A DNA stretch of 64,000 bases from Agelas oroides. Taxonomy: Eukaryota > Porifera > Demospongiae > Agelasida > Agelasidae. How positions within the stretch are numbered: position 1 is the first letter of the stretch; every line of letters begins with the position of its first letter. The translations under genes and the position numbers were made by a program. The notes below the pieces were generated by a model. The model did no database searches. It worked only from the letters and a program-made list of their open reading frames with translations, and was not told the DNA's origin. This document shows positions 36,012 to 46,121 of this stretch, in pieces. Location of the stretch: assembly GCA_949130485.1 (NCBI GenBank), contig OX422190.1, positions 4,998,861 through 5,062,860 on the forward strand, given 5' to 3'.

Positions 36012-36155
36012 GTGGTAACTCAAGTGTGAATGAGCTTCACACCCGTAGCGTAACTGTGAGTGAGCCTCAAAGTAGTAACTCAAGTGTGAGTGAGCCTCAC
36101 ACTCGTAATTTTTAATGTGAATGAGCTTCACACTGTGAGTGAGCCTCGCAGATAA
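36012..36155. repeat. Cluster 2 of palindromic GTGTGAnTGAGCnTCACAC repeats
   Basis: Four to five units with the same spacers as cluster 1 (GTAACTCAA, CTCGTAATTTTTAAT). The order of unit types and spacers repeats that of cluster 1, so the clusters derive from one another or are the two ends of one element. Confidence 0.75.
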
Positions 36156-36353
36156 CACAGAGCAGCCCCAACCCCTAGCTCAGCCTTATGGAACCGACTA
36201 CAGCCCTAGGCGTACCGTTACTATAGTAAAGTACATGCCATAACTAGCGTAACAATGCCGTTACTAGGATAGGTACGCCGTTACTAAGAGAAGCACGCTC
36301 CCATTTAAAGCCCGTCGACCGAGTATCACACACAAACAACTAATAATACTCAC

Positions 36354-36491
36354 CGTGAGATGGTCGCCGCAGTACAGACCCGAATTATCTTCGGTACAGG
36401 AGCGCCTACCAGCGAAGAACAAGCCTCCCAGACGTTCCACCAAGACGACACGATAGCGAGCCAGAATCCCGTACGTTAACCGTTCGCCCAT
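36354..36491 (-). CDS. Uncertain exon, or antisense short frame
   Basis: On the minus strand an ATG opens 46 codons (starts MGERLTYGILARYRVV) ending at CTCACG|GTGAGT in phase 0. On the plus strand the same DNA holds a 39-codon frame from the ATG at about 36360 (contains RIIFGTGAPTSEEQ). The stretch is CpG-rich compared with its surroundings, so one strand may be a true 5' exon. I recognise neither product. Confidence 0.25.
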
Positions 36492-36784
36492 CCCCCTAGT
36501 TATTATAAGTTAATTGATAACTGCACCCATTGAGCCCCACCCCCAATTTGTTTGGTAATTTGAATATTTATAGCACTGTGAATGCCCATAGCACTATGTG
36601 CCAACCAAAAGCTGGGCTCCTCAAAGCAAACCTTAGGCGGGGAGTGGTCCCGCCCTTTCTGTAGTAGGCCACGGGTCGGGAGTTCAAAGGGACCGAAACC
36701 CGTGGTCATGCGAGGACCGGAAAGGGTACTCCCCTGAAGACCAGTATTTTTTGAGCATATCTCCCAAAAAACAGTAACTAACCG

Positions 36785-36945
36785 CCCCATCCATTTGAGC
36801 CATAAATGCCCCACCCATTTAAGTCATAAATACCACACCCATTTAAGCCATAAAATGCCCCACCCATTTAAGCCATAAATGCCCCACCCACCCATTTAAG
36901 CCATAAAATGCCCCATCCATCTAAGCCATAAATGCCCCATCCCCA
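36785..36945. repeat. 28-bp tandem repeat (CCATTTAAGCCATAAATGCC)
   Basis: About six units of CCACCCATTTAAGCCATAAATGCC with small substitutions and a +1 A in some copies. Non-coding minisatellite. Confidence 0.8.
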
Positions 36946-36949
36946 TCTC

Positions 36950-37485
36950 CCTTTATGTTTTAACTTCACACTTTATGTATGTGTGAAATTTTGAACATCA
37001 ATGTGCCAGCGGTGTTGGTGCTCCCCCACTCGACATACAACTTCCAACACTTTGATATACTCTCACAAATTATGCGATATACATAACAAGTGGCAATTGT
37101 ATCTGATCACAAGTGCCGATAATGTTAGATACTTATAAATTTTGGAGCAGGAAATGTAGCTACAACAATTGCATGTGTAGATATCTATACCAGCAGGTAG
37201 CAGTAATGTCTTCGTGCAGGCTGATACGTAGAATGCATGCTTTTTAGAAGTTCACAAACACAAATAGGTGTACCCTTGGTAGCTGTACTCTGCCTTTCTT
37301 TTCCATTGCATGGTGGCAATGTTTTGATCTTCGTACTGCAGACAAATAATACAAAACTATATGGAAACTAGCAAGAAGTGAATTCAAAGTGGTAGGAATT
37401 ACTGTAAATAGGGGGTGACTTCCTTCAGGATAATTGTGCCCATTGGTCGGCTTTAGGACTTCATTTTCCTGTGTTGTGGGGCTAC
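36950..37485. other. Spacer, no gene recognised
   Basis: Short frames only. Confidence 0.35.
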
Positions 37486-37974
37486 TACAGTGGAACCCCT
37501 CTATAACGGACACCATTGGGAACCAACATTTTGGCCGTTATAGCGAGGAGTCCGTAACTCAGGGGCTTCCGGTATATTTCCGGTAGGCGTGGTACTGCGT
37601 AATCGGGCTGTGAGCACGACGTGGCTGCGTTTTCAGAGCTTTCCTTTGCTGTACGCTGGCAGGGAAGGCTAAGCAGAGGCCAGTACTATGAGTAACGGTG
37701 CTAATCTAATGTCAAGTTGTTAACTACAGCAGCGATGGTGTACAATCTTGTGGAAAAGGTCGACAAGTGTCCGCTAAATCGGGGTCGTTAAGTATTGTTT
37801 GCGTACAATTGGGACCTCGAAAACTGGCCGTTATACGGAGTAGAGAGGTGGCCGCGAAACAGGGGGTTCTTAAGTATTATTCTGAATGGCGATGCAGTCG
37901 GGACCAAGGTGAGTGGCCGCCATAGACAGGGTGGCCGCTTATCAGGGGTGGTCGTTAAGAGGGGTTCCACTGTA
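37486..37974. mobile_element. pogo/Tigger-like MITE
   Basis: TA then CAGTGGAACCCCTCTATAAC at the left and the inverse GTTAAGAGGGGTTCCACTG then TA at the right. The terminus is typical of pogo/Tigger elements of the Tc1/mariner group. Internal CCGTTATA/GTCCGTTA motifs recur. 485 bp, non-coding. Confidence 0.75.
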
Positions 37975-38032
37975 CCTGGGCAAATGATCTTTGCACAAGG
38001 CGTTGACAAATTAGGCTCTTATTGGCCTGTTC

Positions 38033-38591
38033 CAGTGGCGTAGCCAGAGTTCAGCAATTACCTGGGCACTTGGTGGGCGTAACCCCACCACACTCTAGGG
38101 GAGTCTGGGGGCATGGCCCCCCAGAAATTTGTTTGAAATTTTAGGTGCTCTGAGGTGCATTCTGGGGCCTTCTGAGACAGCGTAGCTCGCACCCATCGCA
38201 CATATTTGCTGCTGAAGTTGACGGGCAAAGAAGTAAAATCGTAGATAAGGCCAGACAAACCGGATTTATTGTTTTGGATCAGCGCCCGCTTTTAATGGCC
38301 GTAGCGCGGTGGATTTGCCGAGCGTGTATAGCGTTTGGTAGTAACAAATAATGAATAATGACCGCCCGCCCGCCCGCACGCAAATCGAGCAGTGGCTGAT
38401 GCGAAACAACAAATCTAGTTTGCCTGGCCTAAGCGGCATTGGCAGCTTTATTCTACATCACATATACTTCTATATATACAGCAACGTTGTTGCATGCGGT
38501 TCAGGTAAGTTGACCTCGCATAATTTACCAGGGCACTCAGAAATTCACCAGGGCCTGGGCCCGTATGGGCCCGGGTGTAGCTACGCCACTG
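38033..38591. mobile_element. hAT MITE with 8-bp target duplication
   Basis: CAGTGGCGTAGCCAG ... CTACGCCACTG flanked by GCCTGTTC on both sides (38025–38032 and 38592–38599). An 8-bp duplication with CAGTG ends is the hAT signature. 559 bp, no transposase. Confidence 0.85.
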
Positions 38592-38886
38592 GCCTGTTCT
38601 GTCCCTTTATCGTCATGACTTATGCCTGTTATGCTTTGAAAGTTACCCAATTTTAAAAGTCGTGAATTTTCTTAACAGTTTTTAACCATTAGCAATGACA
38701 GTATTCAGAAGATTTCTTTCTCTTTGTGTAATGCTGCAATACAATGTACTTAATAATCATTTTACAACACTCACTCTACAGTTGCAGATAATGGGCGAAC
38801 CAGATAAAGTAGTTTGGTATTAGGTGTGATGAGAACTATGATGAGGCTACATATGACTACATTTCAGCAATGAGGTGACTTCCAGG

Positions 38887-39250
38887 CAGGGTTTTTTTTC
38901 TTCTAGAAATGTAGTTTGGGGGGGGAAATTGCTTTTGTGGGGAGAGAAATGTGAAAAAACATCCAGCTGGCCGCTTAGCAGCCAGCCACCTAGGGAGGTA
39001 TTGGGGGCATCCTCCCCCAGAAAAATTTTGAAATTTAGGTGTCTGGGATCACATTTGGTGGCTTCTCAGACCCATTCAACTATAGAGTCAAAGCAATAAA
39101 GTACTACAACTTTCATGACCATGGTCTACATTCGGAGAGGCAAAAAATTCTAGTGTCTACTGGGTTAAATTTGTTATTGTTTGGGGGGAAAATTAAAACT
39201 TAGGGGGGGATATTTCCCCCTTAAAGGCCCTGAAAAAAAAAAAAACACTG
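38887..39250. mobile_element. hAT MITE, second family, 8-bp target duplication
   Basis: CAGGGTTTTTTTTC ... AAAAAAAAACACTG flanked by CTTCCAGG on both sides (38879–38886 and 39251–39258). 364 bp. The centre (GGGGGCATCCTCCCCCAGAA) resembles that of the element at 38033. Confidence 0.8.
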
Positions 39251-39892
39251 CTTCCAGGGCAAGCTGGAAGCAAATATGTACAGCAACTAGCTGTTAATGT
39301 GAGACTAATGCCTATCAATTTCATAGGTCTTGATATTTGTACCTATTATTTCAGCATAATTATTTTCTCTTATGCTTTTGAGTGCCGTTATCGTCAAAGT
39401 TATGCTAGCATAATTTGTCAAAGCCTACTTGGCACACCCCCAATACTTAGCCATCTTGTTTTTTAAGTGTGAATTATAAGTTGAAGTTCTAAAAATCACT
39501 GAGGAAGAGTTCTCTTTCCAACTGCAGTCTTCTTGCAGGGCCGTAGGAAGCGGTCCGGCCAGTCAGGCCATGGCCGGTGTCACAGGAAGTCCGATCCGGT
39601 GTCATGAAAATATACACACCCCGTAAATATGGGCATCCCGGGGTTCCCATTTTTACGTGATTTCAGGGACCCCGTCGTGATTATAGGAACCCCCTTTAGC
39701 ACGCAAACGGCTGATGATGGACGGTGCGTACGATACTGGCGGATACAGTCGACATGTCAGGTGCAGAATGGACAAGTATAAGTGCCCAATTCAGGTAGTA
39801 TAGATCATATACCCAGACAGATGGAAGGTTCGTGCTAGAAATTGAAGATCGAGGGATTAGTAAGGGATCAGTTTCAAGACTAGTAGTGGAAG

Positions 39893-41935
39893 TTAGTTAG
39901 TTAGTTAGTTAAATTTTCATTTTTAACAGGAAAAGTCCCTTCAGCCTGAAGGCTGGTCCACCAGGGAGTCCTGCATGACAAGTACACACAACAACAATTT
40001 AGACTATAATAATATTACAAGTTATAAAAAAATATAAATCTACTATAAATCCTGTATAATTAGTCATTGTTCTAACTATAACTTGTCCAGGAGGTATTTC
40101 TTCAAACATCTCTTGAAATTGTCCACCGAGCCCAGTTCCTTTAGTTCAACTGGCAGTTTGTTCCACTCCCATGCTCCTTTAAATGTAAATGACCTCCTGA
40201 AGAACTCAGTTTTTACCAAAGTCAGAAACAAGTTGTTGCTGCCACGTGTTTTGAAGTTCCCAATCTCCGCATTTGTTTTAAATCTATCACTCAAACATTG
40301 AGGGGCCTGCTTTCTTAAACACCTGTGCACCAATACCATGCGGAACATCTCTCTTCTAGTGCTTAGAGGCATCCAGTTCAGTCTTTTCCTAAGACCTTCA
40401 CTCGGAGTTCTGGGAGGCTGTGACAGGATGAGTCTCATGCCATAATTTTGAATCCTGTCAAGTCTGAGTTGCAACGCTAATGAGCACTCCTGCCAAACAA
40501 CAGAGCAGTAGTCTAGGTGCGGCTGCACGAGTGCACAAAATATTCTCTTCTTTGTCGAACTTGGAAGGACATTTCTCAATCGCTTCAACTTTGCAAGCCC
40601 TGCAAAGCAGTTCCTCCTCACTGCCTCCACCTGGTCCTGCCATGTTAGCCCGTCATCAATCCAGACTCCCAAGTATTTCACCTTCTTACTTCTTGCAACT
40701 TTCGTTCCTCCCATTCTTACATCCACCTGCTCCAATTCTTGTAACCTCCGCCTTCTACTCAGCAGCAACATCTGGGTCTTTTCTTCATTGAGCCTGAGTT
40801 TGTTATCAATCACCCACTTTGCCACTCCCTCTAAGTCACTAGTAAGACCATCTTCCAAGCCACGTACATCCTTACTCACAAGGGAGAGTGTTGTATCATC
40901 AGCATACTGTTGAACAAAACAGTGTTGCACAGCTTGAGGGAGATCATTTGCATAGATTATGAACAGCAGTGGCCCCAAAATTGAGCCCTGTGGTACCCCT
41001 CTTCTGATGGTAGCCCAGTCAGACTTAGCATTCTCAACACATACTCTCTGCCTTCTTTCGTACAAATAATCTGTAAACCACTTCAGCTCCTTTCCTCTAA
41101 CACCATATTTTGCCATTTTCAACAACAGTAATGAGTGGTCCACCATGTCAAAAGCCTTACTAAAATCCAAATAAACAGCCCCCACCACTTTGTCCTCATC
41201 CATTGCCTTTCTCCATCCATCAACCATATTTACTAGCACATCCTGTGTAGAGTGCCCTGGTCTGAAACCAAATTGATTTGGCTCTAAAATGTTGTTAAGG
41301 TGAAGGAAAGTATACAGCTGTTTGTGTATCAACCTCTCAAATACCTTGGCAACAACTGGTAATACAGAAACCGGTCTATAGTTCACTACAATCTCGCTAT
41401 CACCCCCTTTAGGCACAGGTGTAATATGTGCCAACTTCCATTCACCAGGCAGCTCACCACTTTCCAAACTATAGTTGAACAATGATGTCAAGCTACCAGA
41501 AATGCCAGCTGCAGCAACACGAAGAATCTTAGCGCTTACTTCATCTGAGCTCACTGCTTTGTTAGGATCAAGACTTCTCAGCAGTGCTAAGACCTCATCC
41601 TCCTTAACCCTGTCAAATTTAAACTCTTTCTCACATCCCCTAAGCCTTGCACAAACATCAGCTGAGTTGACCTCACTATCTGAATCCCCAACTATTGATG
41701 AGAAATACCTGCCAAACTCGTCAGCAATATCCTCTCTCTCTGTCAGCAAATGTGAATCTGTTCTTATAGAGTTAATACCATGCTTGCAAGTGCTACCCAG
41801 TAGCCTGTTCACCTCTCTCCATGCCTTCTTTGGATTTCCCTTTGACTCCTCACTAAGCTCCTCAAAGTACTGAATCTTTGCCTTCCGTATTCTCTGTGTC
41901 ACCAAGTTTCTCACACTCTTGTACTTAGGATAAGC
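39893..41935 (-). mobile_element. 5'-truncated CR1/L2-like non-LTR retrotransposon
   Basis: The minus-strand reverse transcriptase frame is followed by a 3' UTR with a CCTTCAGGCTGAAGG hairpin and a terminal (AACT)n-type microsatellite at 39893–39911. The endonuclease domain is absent, so the copy is 5'-truncated, the usual outcome of target-primed integration. Confidence 0.75.
40076..41914 (-). CDS. Non-LTR retrotransposon reverse transcriptase (truncated ORF2)
   Basis: A 612-codon open frame without its true start; a stop lies about 18 bp upstream in the same frame. RT motifs in order: LAHITPVPKGGD, NYRPVSVLPVVAKVFERLI, NQFGFRPGHSTQD, GAVYLDFSKAFDMVDHSLLL (motif A), RRGVPQGSILGPLLFIIYAND (motif B), QQYADDTTLSL (catalytic YADD), LNEEKTQMLL, KVKYLGVWIDDGLTW. 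The C-terminus (GAWEWNKLPVELKELGSVDN, LKKYLL) is typical of the CR1/L2/Jockey-like clades. The frame is fully open, suggesting recent insertion. Copies cDNA at a nicked target in the nucleus. Lacks the endonuclease, so not autonomous. Confidence 0.9.
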   Translation of the reverse strand: MRNLVTQRIRKAKIQYFEELSEESKGNPKKAWREVNRLLGSTCKHGINSIRTDSHLLTEREDIADEFGRYFSSIVGDSDSEVNSADVCARLRGCEKEFKFDRVKEDEVLALLRSLDPNKAVSSDEVSAKILRVAAAGISGSLTSLFNYSLESGELPGEWKLAHITPVPKGGDSEIVVNYRPVSVLPVVAKVFERLIHKQLYTFLHLNNILEPNQFGFRPGHSTQDVLVNMVDGWRKAMDEDKVVGAVYLDFSKAFDMVDHSLLLLKMAKYGVRGKELKWFTDYLYERRQRVCVENAKSDWATIRRGVPQGSILGPLLFIIYANDLPQAVQHCFVQQYADDTTLSLVSKDVRGLEDGLTSDLEGVAKWVIDNKLRLNEEKTQMLLLSRRRRLQELEQVDVRMGGTKVARSKKVKYLGVWIDDGLTWQDQVEAVRRNCFAGLAKLKRLRNVLPSSTKKRIFCALVQPHLDYCSVVWQECSLALQLRLDRIQNYGMRLILSQPPRTPSEGLRKRLNWMPLSTRREMFRMVLVHRCLRKQAPQCLSDRFKTNAEIGNFKTRGSNNLFLTLVKTEFFRRSFTFKGAWEWNKLPVELKELGSVDNFKRCLKKYLLDKL

Positions 41936-42510
41936 TCACAGAGCAAAGGAAGAGAATCATATAGCAAGTATTTAAGTGCATCAATCTACCTTCTGATCTA
42001 ATGTACCTGACATACAGTTGGTATTGTTCAACATGCATGTAGCTAACATTTCACTTCATTTTTGTACAGTTATTGTGTACATGCCAGGATGTTTTGAAGT
42101 CATCTAGCAGCGCGGTTTGTGTACTGAATATACATTAGCTAGGAAGCTTATTTTTCATGTGAGTCAAGACTGTACCCAGATGCCTACATTTACGTGTGAA
42201 GTTTTACCGAATGCATAAGATACCTATTTTCACATAGGGATACCTGTACTCACAGGCAAAATCTCACTGTTTGCATGGGATACCTTCTTTTACATAGGGA
42301 CGCCTACACTCATTGTTAGAATGGGCAAAATTTCAATGTTTGCATGGGGTGCCTATTTTCACAGCGGGATGCCCATATTTACTGTGAAAATGGGCACCCG
42401 GATGCCTATATTCACGTAAATATAGGCATCGGAATGCTTATTTTTACGTGAAAATAGGCATCCGGGATGCGTATTTTTGGGGATGCCTATATTCACTTGA
42501 CACCGGGCCG

Positions 42511-45500
42511 TGTCATATAGATTTGGGGACCCCATAGATATGGGGACCCCCCGTCCCTAAATCTACGTGAGTTTGGGGACCCCCGCGTAGATTTAGGGAC
42601 CCCGCTATCAATTGACATGAATTGATGACAACGGTTGTACCGCGATTGAGTAAAGTGTAATATCCCAAGGGTATAAAACCTGATGGCTGCAGAGGAAGTC
42701 ATATCCGAAGCTACATGTAGCAATGGAAGCTGAAAGCGAGGGACGATTTACATATCACTAAATCTACGAGTACATCAAGGATGGAAAGTACCCCGAAGGA
42801 CTCGAGAAGTGCAACAAACTCGCTCTTCGCAAAAGATCCAAGTTTTTCCAGGTGCAGGAGATGCATCTGTATTACATTGGAGGTAAGCTTTACTCGCAAA
42901 TATAGCGAAGGATCGGCAACTTGCGGGATACAAACCTGCATCCTTTTCTCCTGATTAGGGAAGACGACCTCCGCAACACCTAGACTTGTGATCGAAGACC
43001 GAGAGCAGCGGAAGAGAATGATTTCGTCCATCCACGACGAGTGTCATTTGGGCATGAATCGAACAAACGAACTCGTGGCCAAGAAATACTACTGGCCTGG
43101 TCTGTACAAAGACGTCAACATCTATGTAAGAAGCAATTCCATGCGTCTATATTGCATGTGCACAGCAAAAGAATTTTCTATATCACAGTAGTCCAAATCA
43201 CCACCCTTCAATTGTGCTCTTCTTACCCTCAGGTTGAGACCTGTGAGCAATGTCAGCGGAACAACAAAAAGTTGAATAAAGCTGCTGGCTCCCTCCACCC
43301 AATTCCAGTCAGGTCCAAACTTTGGAGTCAGATGGGAATTGACCTTATCGGACCACTTCCTGAAACACCACGAGGCAACAAATACATCGTAACATTGACT
43401 GACTACTTCTCCAAGTGGGCTGAGGCAGCACCTCTTCCTAGCAAGACAGCTGATGGAGTTGCAAGGTTTATGCACAGCGTAAGTTTTTATTTGTTCCTGC
43501 ATGTAGCTAGCTAAATTTGAACTGCAGACTAGTAGGATGGTTACGTACAGATTTTCATATTCTAAATACGTATCCATGCTTTTTATATGCAGGTGATGTG
43601 TCGCTATGGTTGCCCAGAGACAGTGATTACTGACCAGGGCAGGGAGTTTGTGAATGAGTTAGCATCACATCTCTACCAGTTGACAAAAACTGAACACCGC
43701 ATCACAAGTGCCTACCATCCCCAAGTAAGTAACCCCAATCACAATGTTTCAGGGCTGGCAACAAAGCATCAATGGTAACTAGGCAGTTGTGATTGTTTCA
43801 TTATCTGTTTTCTCACACACCATCTTTCAGACAAATGGACTTAGCTACAGAGCGATTTAATCAGACCCTCAGCCGATGCCTTGCAAAGCTCTGCAATGAA
43901 GAGCACACTGACTGGGATGACAAGATAAACACAGTCCTCATGGGGTACAGGGCATCCTCTCAGGCATCCACAAAGCACTCCCCATACTTCATGCTATTCC
44001 AGCAGGAAATGCGACTTCCTATTGATGTGGAGGTCATGCCAACATCTGCTGATTCAAATGGCCAGCCTGAAGTGGACTTGGAGTTGACGATCCAAGCCCT
44101 ACTTGAGAGACGAGAGCAAGTGTTTGAAAAAGCAGAGAAGAACATAAAGGATGCCCCAAGGAAGCAGAAGGAAACATACGATCGCAAACATACACCAGAG
44201 GAACTGTCTGTGGGAACAGAAGTGAGGGTTGAAAATACAGCCCAGAAAGACAGAAAGGGGGGAAAGCTTGACGACATGTTTAAAGGCAACTATTTCATTC
44301 ATGAGAGGCTAGGAAAGGGGCTGTATAGACTCAGAAACCAGAAAGGGGTGGTTCTACAGAAGAAGTTCAACATTGCTAGGCTAAAAGTGTATAAAAGACG
44401 TGACACAGGCAATGGCAAGCCATTGGAGGAGGACGGCGAGAAACAGCCAGAGAAAGGTGAGGAGGAAGTGGAATGTGCTTTCAACAGGAAGAGAAAGAAC
44501 ACGGTGGAGCAGAGAAAGGGAAAAGCAAAAGTCAGTAGTTCAATTCTTTGTACCTTTTTTTTTGCAAATCTTAAAAATTGTTTGCATATGTTTATGCAAC
44601 TGAGCATGCTAACTTTCTACATATAGATCCCCAAAAGCCTGTTAAGTGAAGAAGAGCTATTGGCAGTGCGGAATGGTGAACAACTCACTGACGTCCACAT
44701 TATAGCTGCACAAAAACTTATTCAAAAACAGTTCCCACATCTGGATGGGTTGCAGAGTCCCCTACTCAGCCAGGGTGATCAATTCCTGGCAATGGTAGAT
44801 GAAGGTGTGCAGATTCATCACACTCCACTTTGCCATCAACTGGCATTGTTGTACAAGCTGCTCGTCATCACAGAAGAAGATGGTGAAAGAGTTGACCCTC
44901 ACCTGTTGGTAGATGTGCCAAACATCAAGCAACAACATGGCACAACAGATTGTGGTGCATTTGCAATTGCCTATGCATACCATGCTTCTCTTGGAGATGA
45001 TCTATGTACCATCATGTTTGACCAGAAGAAGATGAGACAGCACCTGGAGACGTGCTTTCGACTGGGGAAACTATCATGCTTCCCACACTCCATTGGCTAT
45101 AAGCCAAAAGAGATGCACTTCCCATTTCAGGAAATAGAAGTGTTTTGTTCCTGTCAAATGCCAGAGACATGGGACGACATGGTGTGCTGTGACTCCTGCG
45201 AAGAATGGTATCACCTTAGGTGCATCAACCGTAGATCTATACCAAATAGTGAAGAACAGTGGTTTTGTAGTGCATGTAGCTAAGTTGTTATAACTATTGC
45301 TGTCTGTTTTCTTAGCATAAATGTTTATAATTGTGAGTGACATAGCTTAGCATAACAGAGAATCCCATAACACTGTAGATTTCGAGATGGGGTCCCCGAT
45401 TCCATATAGTTATAGGGACCCGAATATTATATAGGTAGGGGTCCCCAAATCTATGAAGGGGTCCCTATATCTACCATAGAAATGGGGATGGGGGTCCCCA

Positions 45501-45578
45501 TATCCGTATGTAGATTTGGGGAGGGGTCTCCAGTTCCATATAGTTATGGGGACCCGGGGTCCCCATATTCACATGACA
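42511..45578 (+). mobile_element. Ginger-like element 2, carrying the transposase gene
   Basis: Starts TGTCATATAGATTTGGGGAC and ends GGTCCCCATATTCACATGACA; GGGGACCCC-type units are packed at both ends (42520–42605 and 45385–45578). Flanks are GCCG on the left and CCGG on the right, so a clean duplication is not visible, perhaps because it abuts element 1. The coding part is described separately. Confidence 0.65.
42723..45283 (+). pseudogene. Ginger transposase: H2C2, DDE integrase, GPY/F, Ulp1-like protease, PHD
   Basis: Six exons with clean GT/AG borders and matching phases: 42723–42882, 42959–43125, 43233–43478, 43593–43724, 43831–44530, 44627–45283. The H2C2 zinc finger spans exons 2–3 (SSIHDECHLGM ... 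ETCEQC). DDE residues: GIDLIGPLP, VITDQGREF, TERFNQTL. GPY/F-like region: GNYFIHERLGKGLYRLRN. A lysine-rich linker leads to a Ulp1/C48-like protease (QQHGTTDCGAFAIAYAY with the catalytic Cys; His probably in PLCHQLALL; no clear Asp segment) and a C4HC3 PHD finger (FCSCQMPETWDDMVCCDSC, EEWYHLRCI, WFCSAC). Two lesions: TAA at 42759 in exon 1 and an extra A near 43843 between TNGL and ATERFN. Cut-and-paste DNA transposase, inactive as read. Confidence 0.85.
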
Positions 45579-45595
45579 CCGGGCCTATACCGATC

Positions 45596-45682
45596 TGGGC
45601 GGATCGGATCCGCTAGCGGAATGAATCCGTCGGATCGGATTCGCTAGCGGATTCGATCCTTCGCCGCGAAAACGATCCGTCT
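45596..45682. repeat. Palindromic GGATCGGATCCGCTAGCGGA repeats
   Basis: Two direct units (GGATCGGATCCGCTAGCGGA, GGATCGGATTCGCTAGCGGA) plus partial copies. Each unit contains the palindromes GGATCC and GCTAGC. Directly outside the right end of Ginger-like element 2; a similar AAGTCCGATCCGG precedes element 1. Confidence 0.55.
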
Positions 45683-45825
45683 TTGGTGCAAGTGTTTTGT
45701 CAAGAAAATCACTAGCTGTCACGATGATGTACGATTTCTCATGCAGGTAGCGTGCGATAATCTGCTATGGGCGTCGCCATCTCTGCCATCCCTTCCTGAG
45801 GTTGACGAACGGCCAAAACCAACCG

Positions 45826-46018
45826 ATGCATTTCAAGTTTCCAAAGCGTCAGTTTGGAAAAACTAAAGTTGTGAATCGCTCGTTTCAGTACCAGTGGTTC
45901 GAGAAGTGGCGTTGGACGACGAGTCTCGTGACCTGGCATTTTGCCACACGTGTTATGGCGTAGACTTTTGAGAAGGGCGTGTTGAGCATGATCGAGCAAA
46001 ACGACAGCCAAGACAGGG
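45826..46018 (+). pseudogene. TTF-type zinc finger relic (hAT/ZMYM-like)
   Basis: From the ATG at 45826 the frame reads MHFKFPKRQFGKTKVVNRSF then QYQWFEKW, the start of a TTF-type zinc finger. The following DDESRDLAFCHTCYGVDF with its C-x2-C is in the next frame, and EKGVLSMIEQNDSQ is back in the first frame. Two compensating indels (near 45913 and 45968) are implied. TTF fingers occur in hAT transposases and their domesticated ZMYM-like relatives. Too short to say which. Confidence 0.5.
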
Positions 46019-46093
46019 CCGTAGGGATCAATATTTGAGTGGTCAGGCTCCCACGGGAAAGATTGTTAGTGCACGAAGCATATGCATGCACGT

Positions 46094-46121
46094 CCCCCCC
46101 CCCCCCCCCCCCCCCCCCCCC
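46094..46121. repeat. Poly(C) tract, about 28 C
   Basis: Uninterrupted C run; see also 23134 and 54310. Confidence 0.85.

Larger units (their letters stand above)
39600..42502. mobile_element. Ginger-like element 1 (non-autonomous shell holding a LINE)
   Basis: Starts TGTCATGAAAATATAC and ends TATTCACTTGACA, flanked by CCGG on both sides (39596–39599, 42503–42506); a 4-bp duplication and TGT...ACA ends fit Ginger elements. Its right 350 bp is an array of short related units (GGATGCCTATTTTCAC, CCGGATGCCTATATTCAC), mirrored more weakly at the left. A LINE (39893–about 41935) occupies its centre. It abuts element 2 with eight bases between. Confidence 0.6.

Noticed and set aside
35245-36155. 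CRISPR-like array
   Set aside because: Spacers are recurrent rather than unique and the context is a eukaryotic, transposon-rich region; treated as palindromic repeat clusters.
36354-36500. Aldo/keto-reductase-like N-terminus on the plus strand (RIIFGTG)
   Set aside because: Too short (39 codons) and no downstream exon; similarity by eye only.
36630-36730. Possible tRNA-like stem-loops around GGGAGTTCAAAGGGACC
   Set aside because: The T-loop motif is imperfect and acceptor and anticodon stems could not be built.
43960-44607. Minus-strand frames over Ginger exon 5
   Set aside because: Shadows of the Lys/Glu-rich coding strand.
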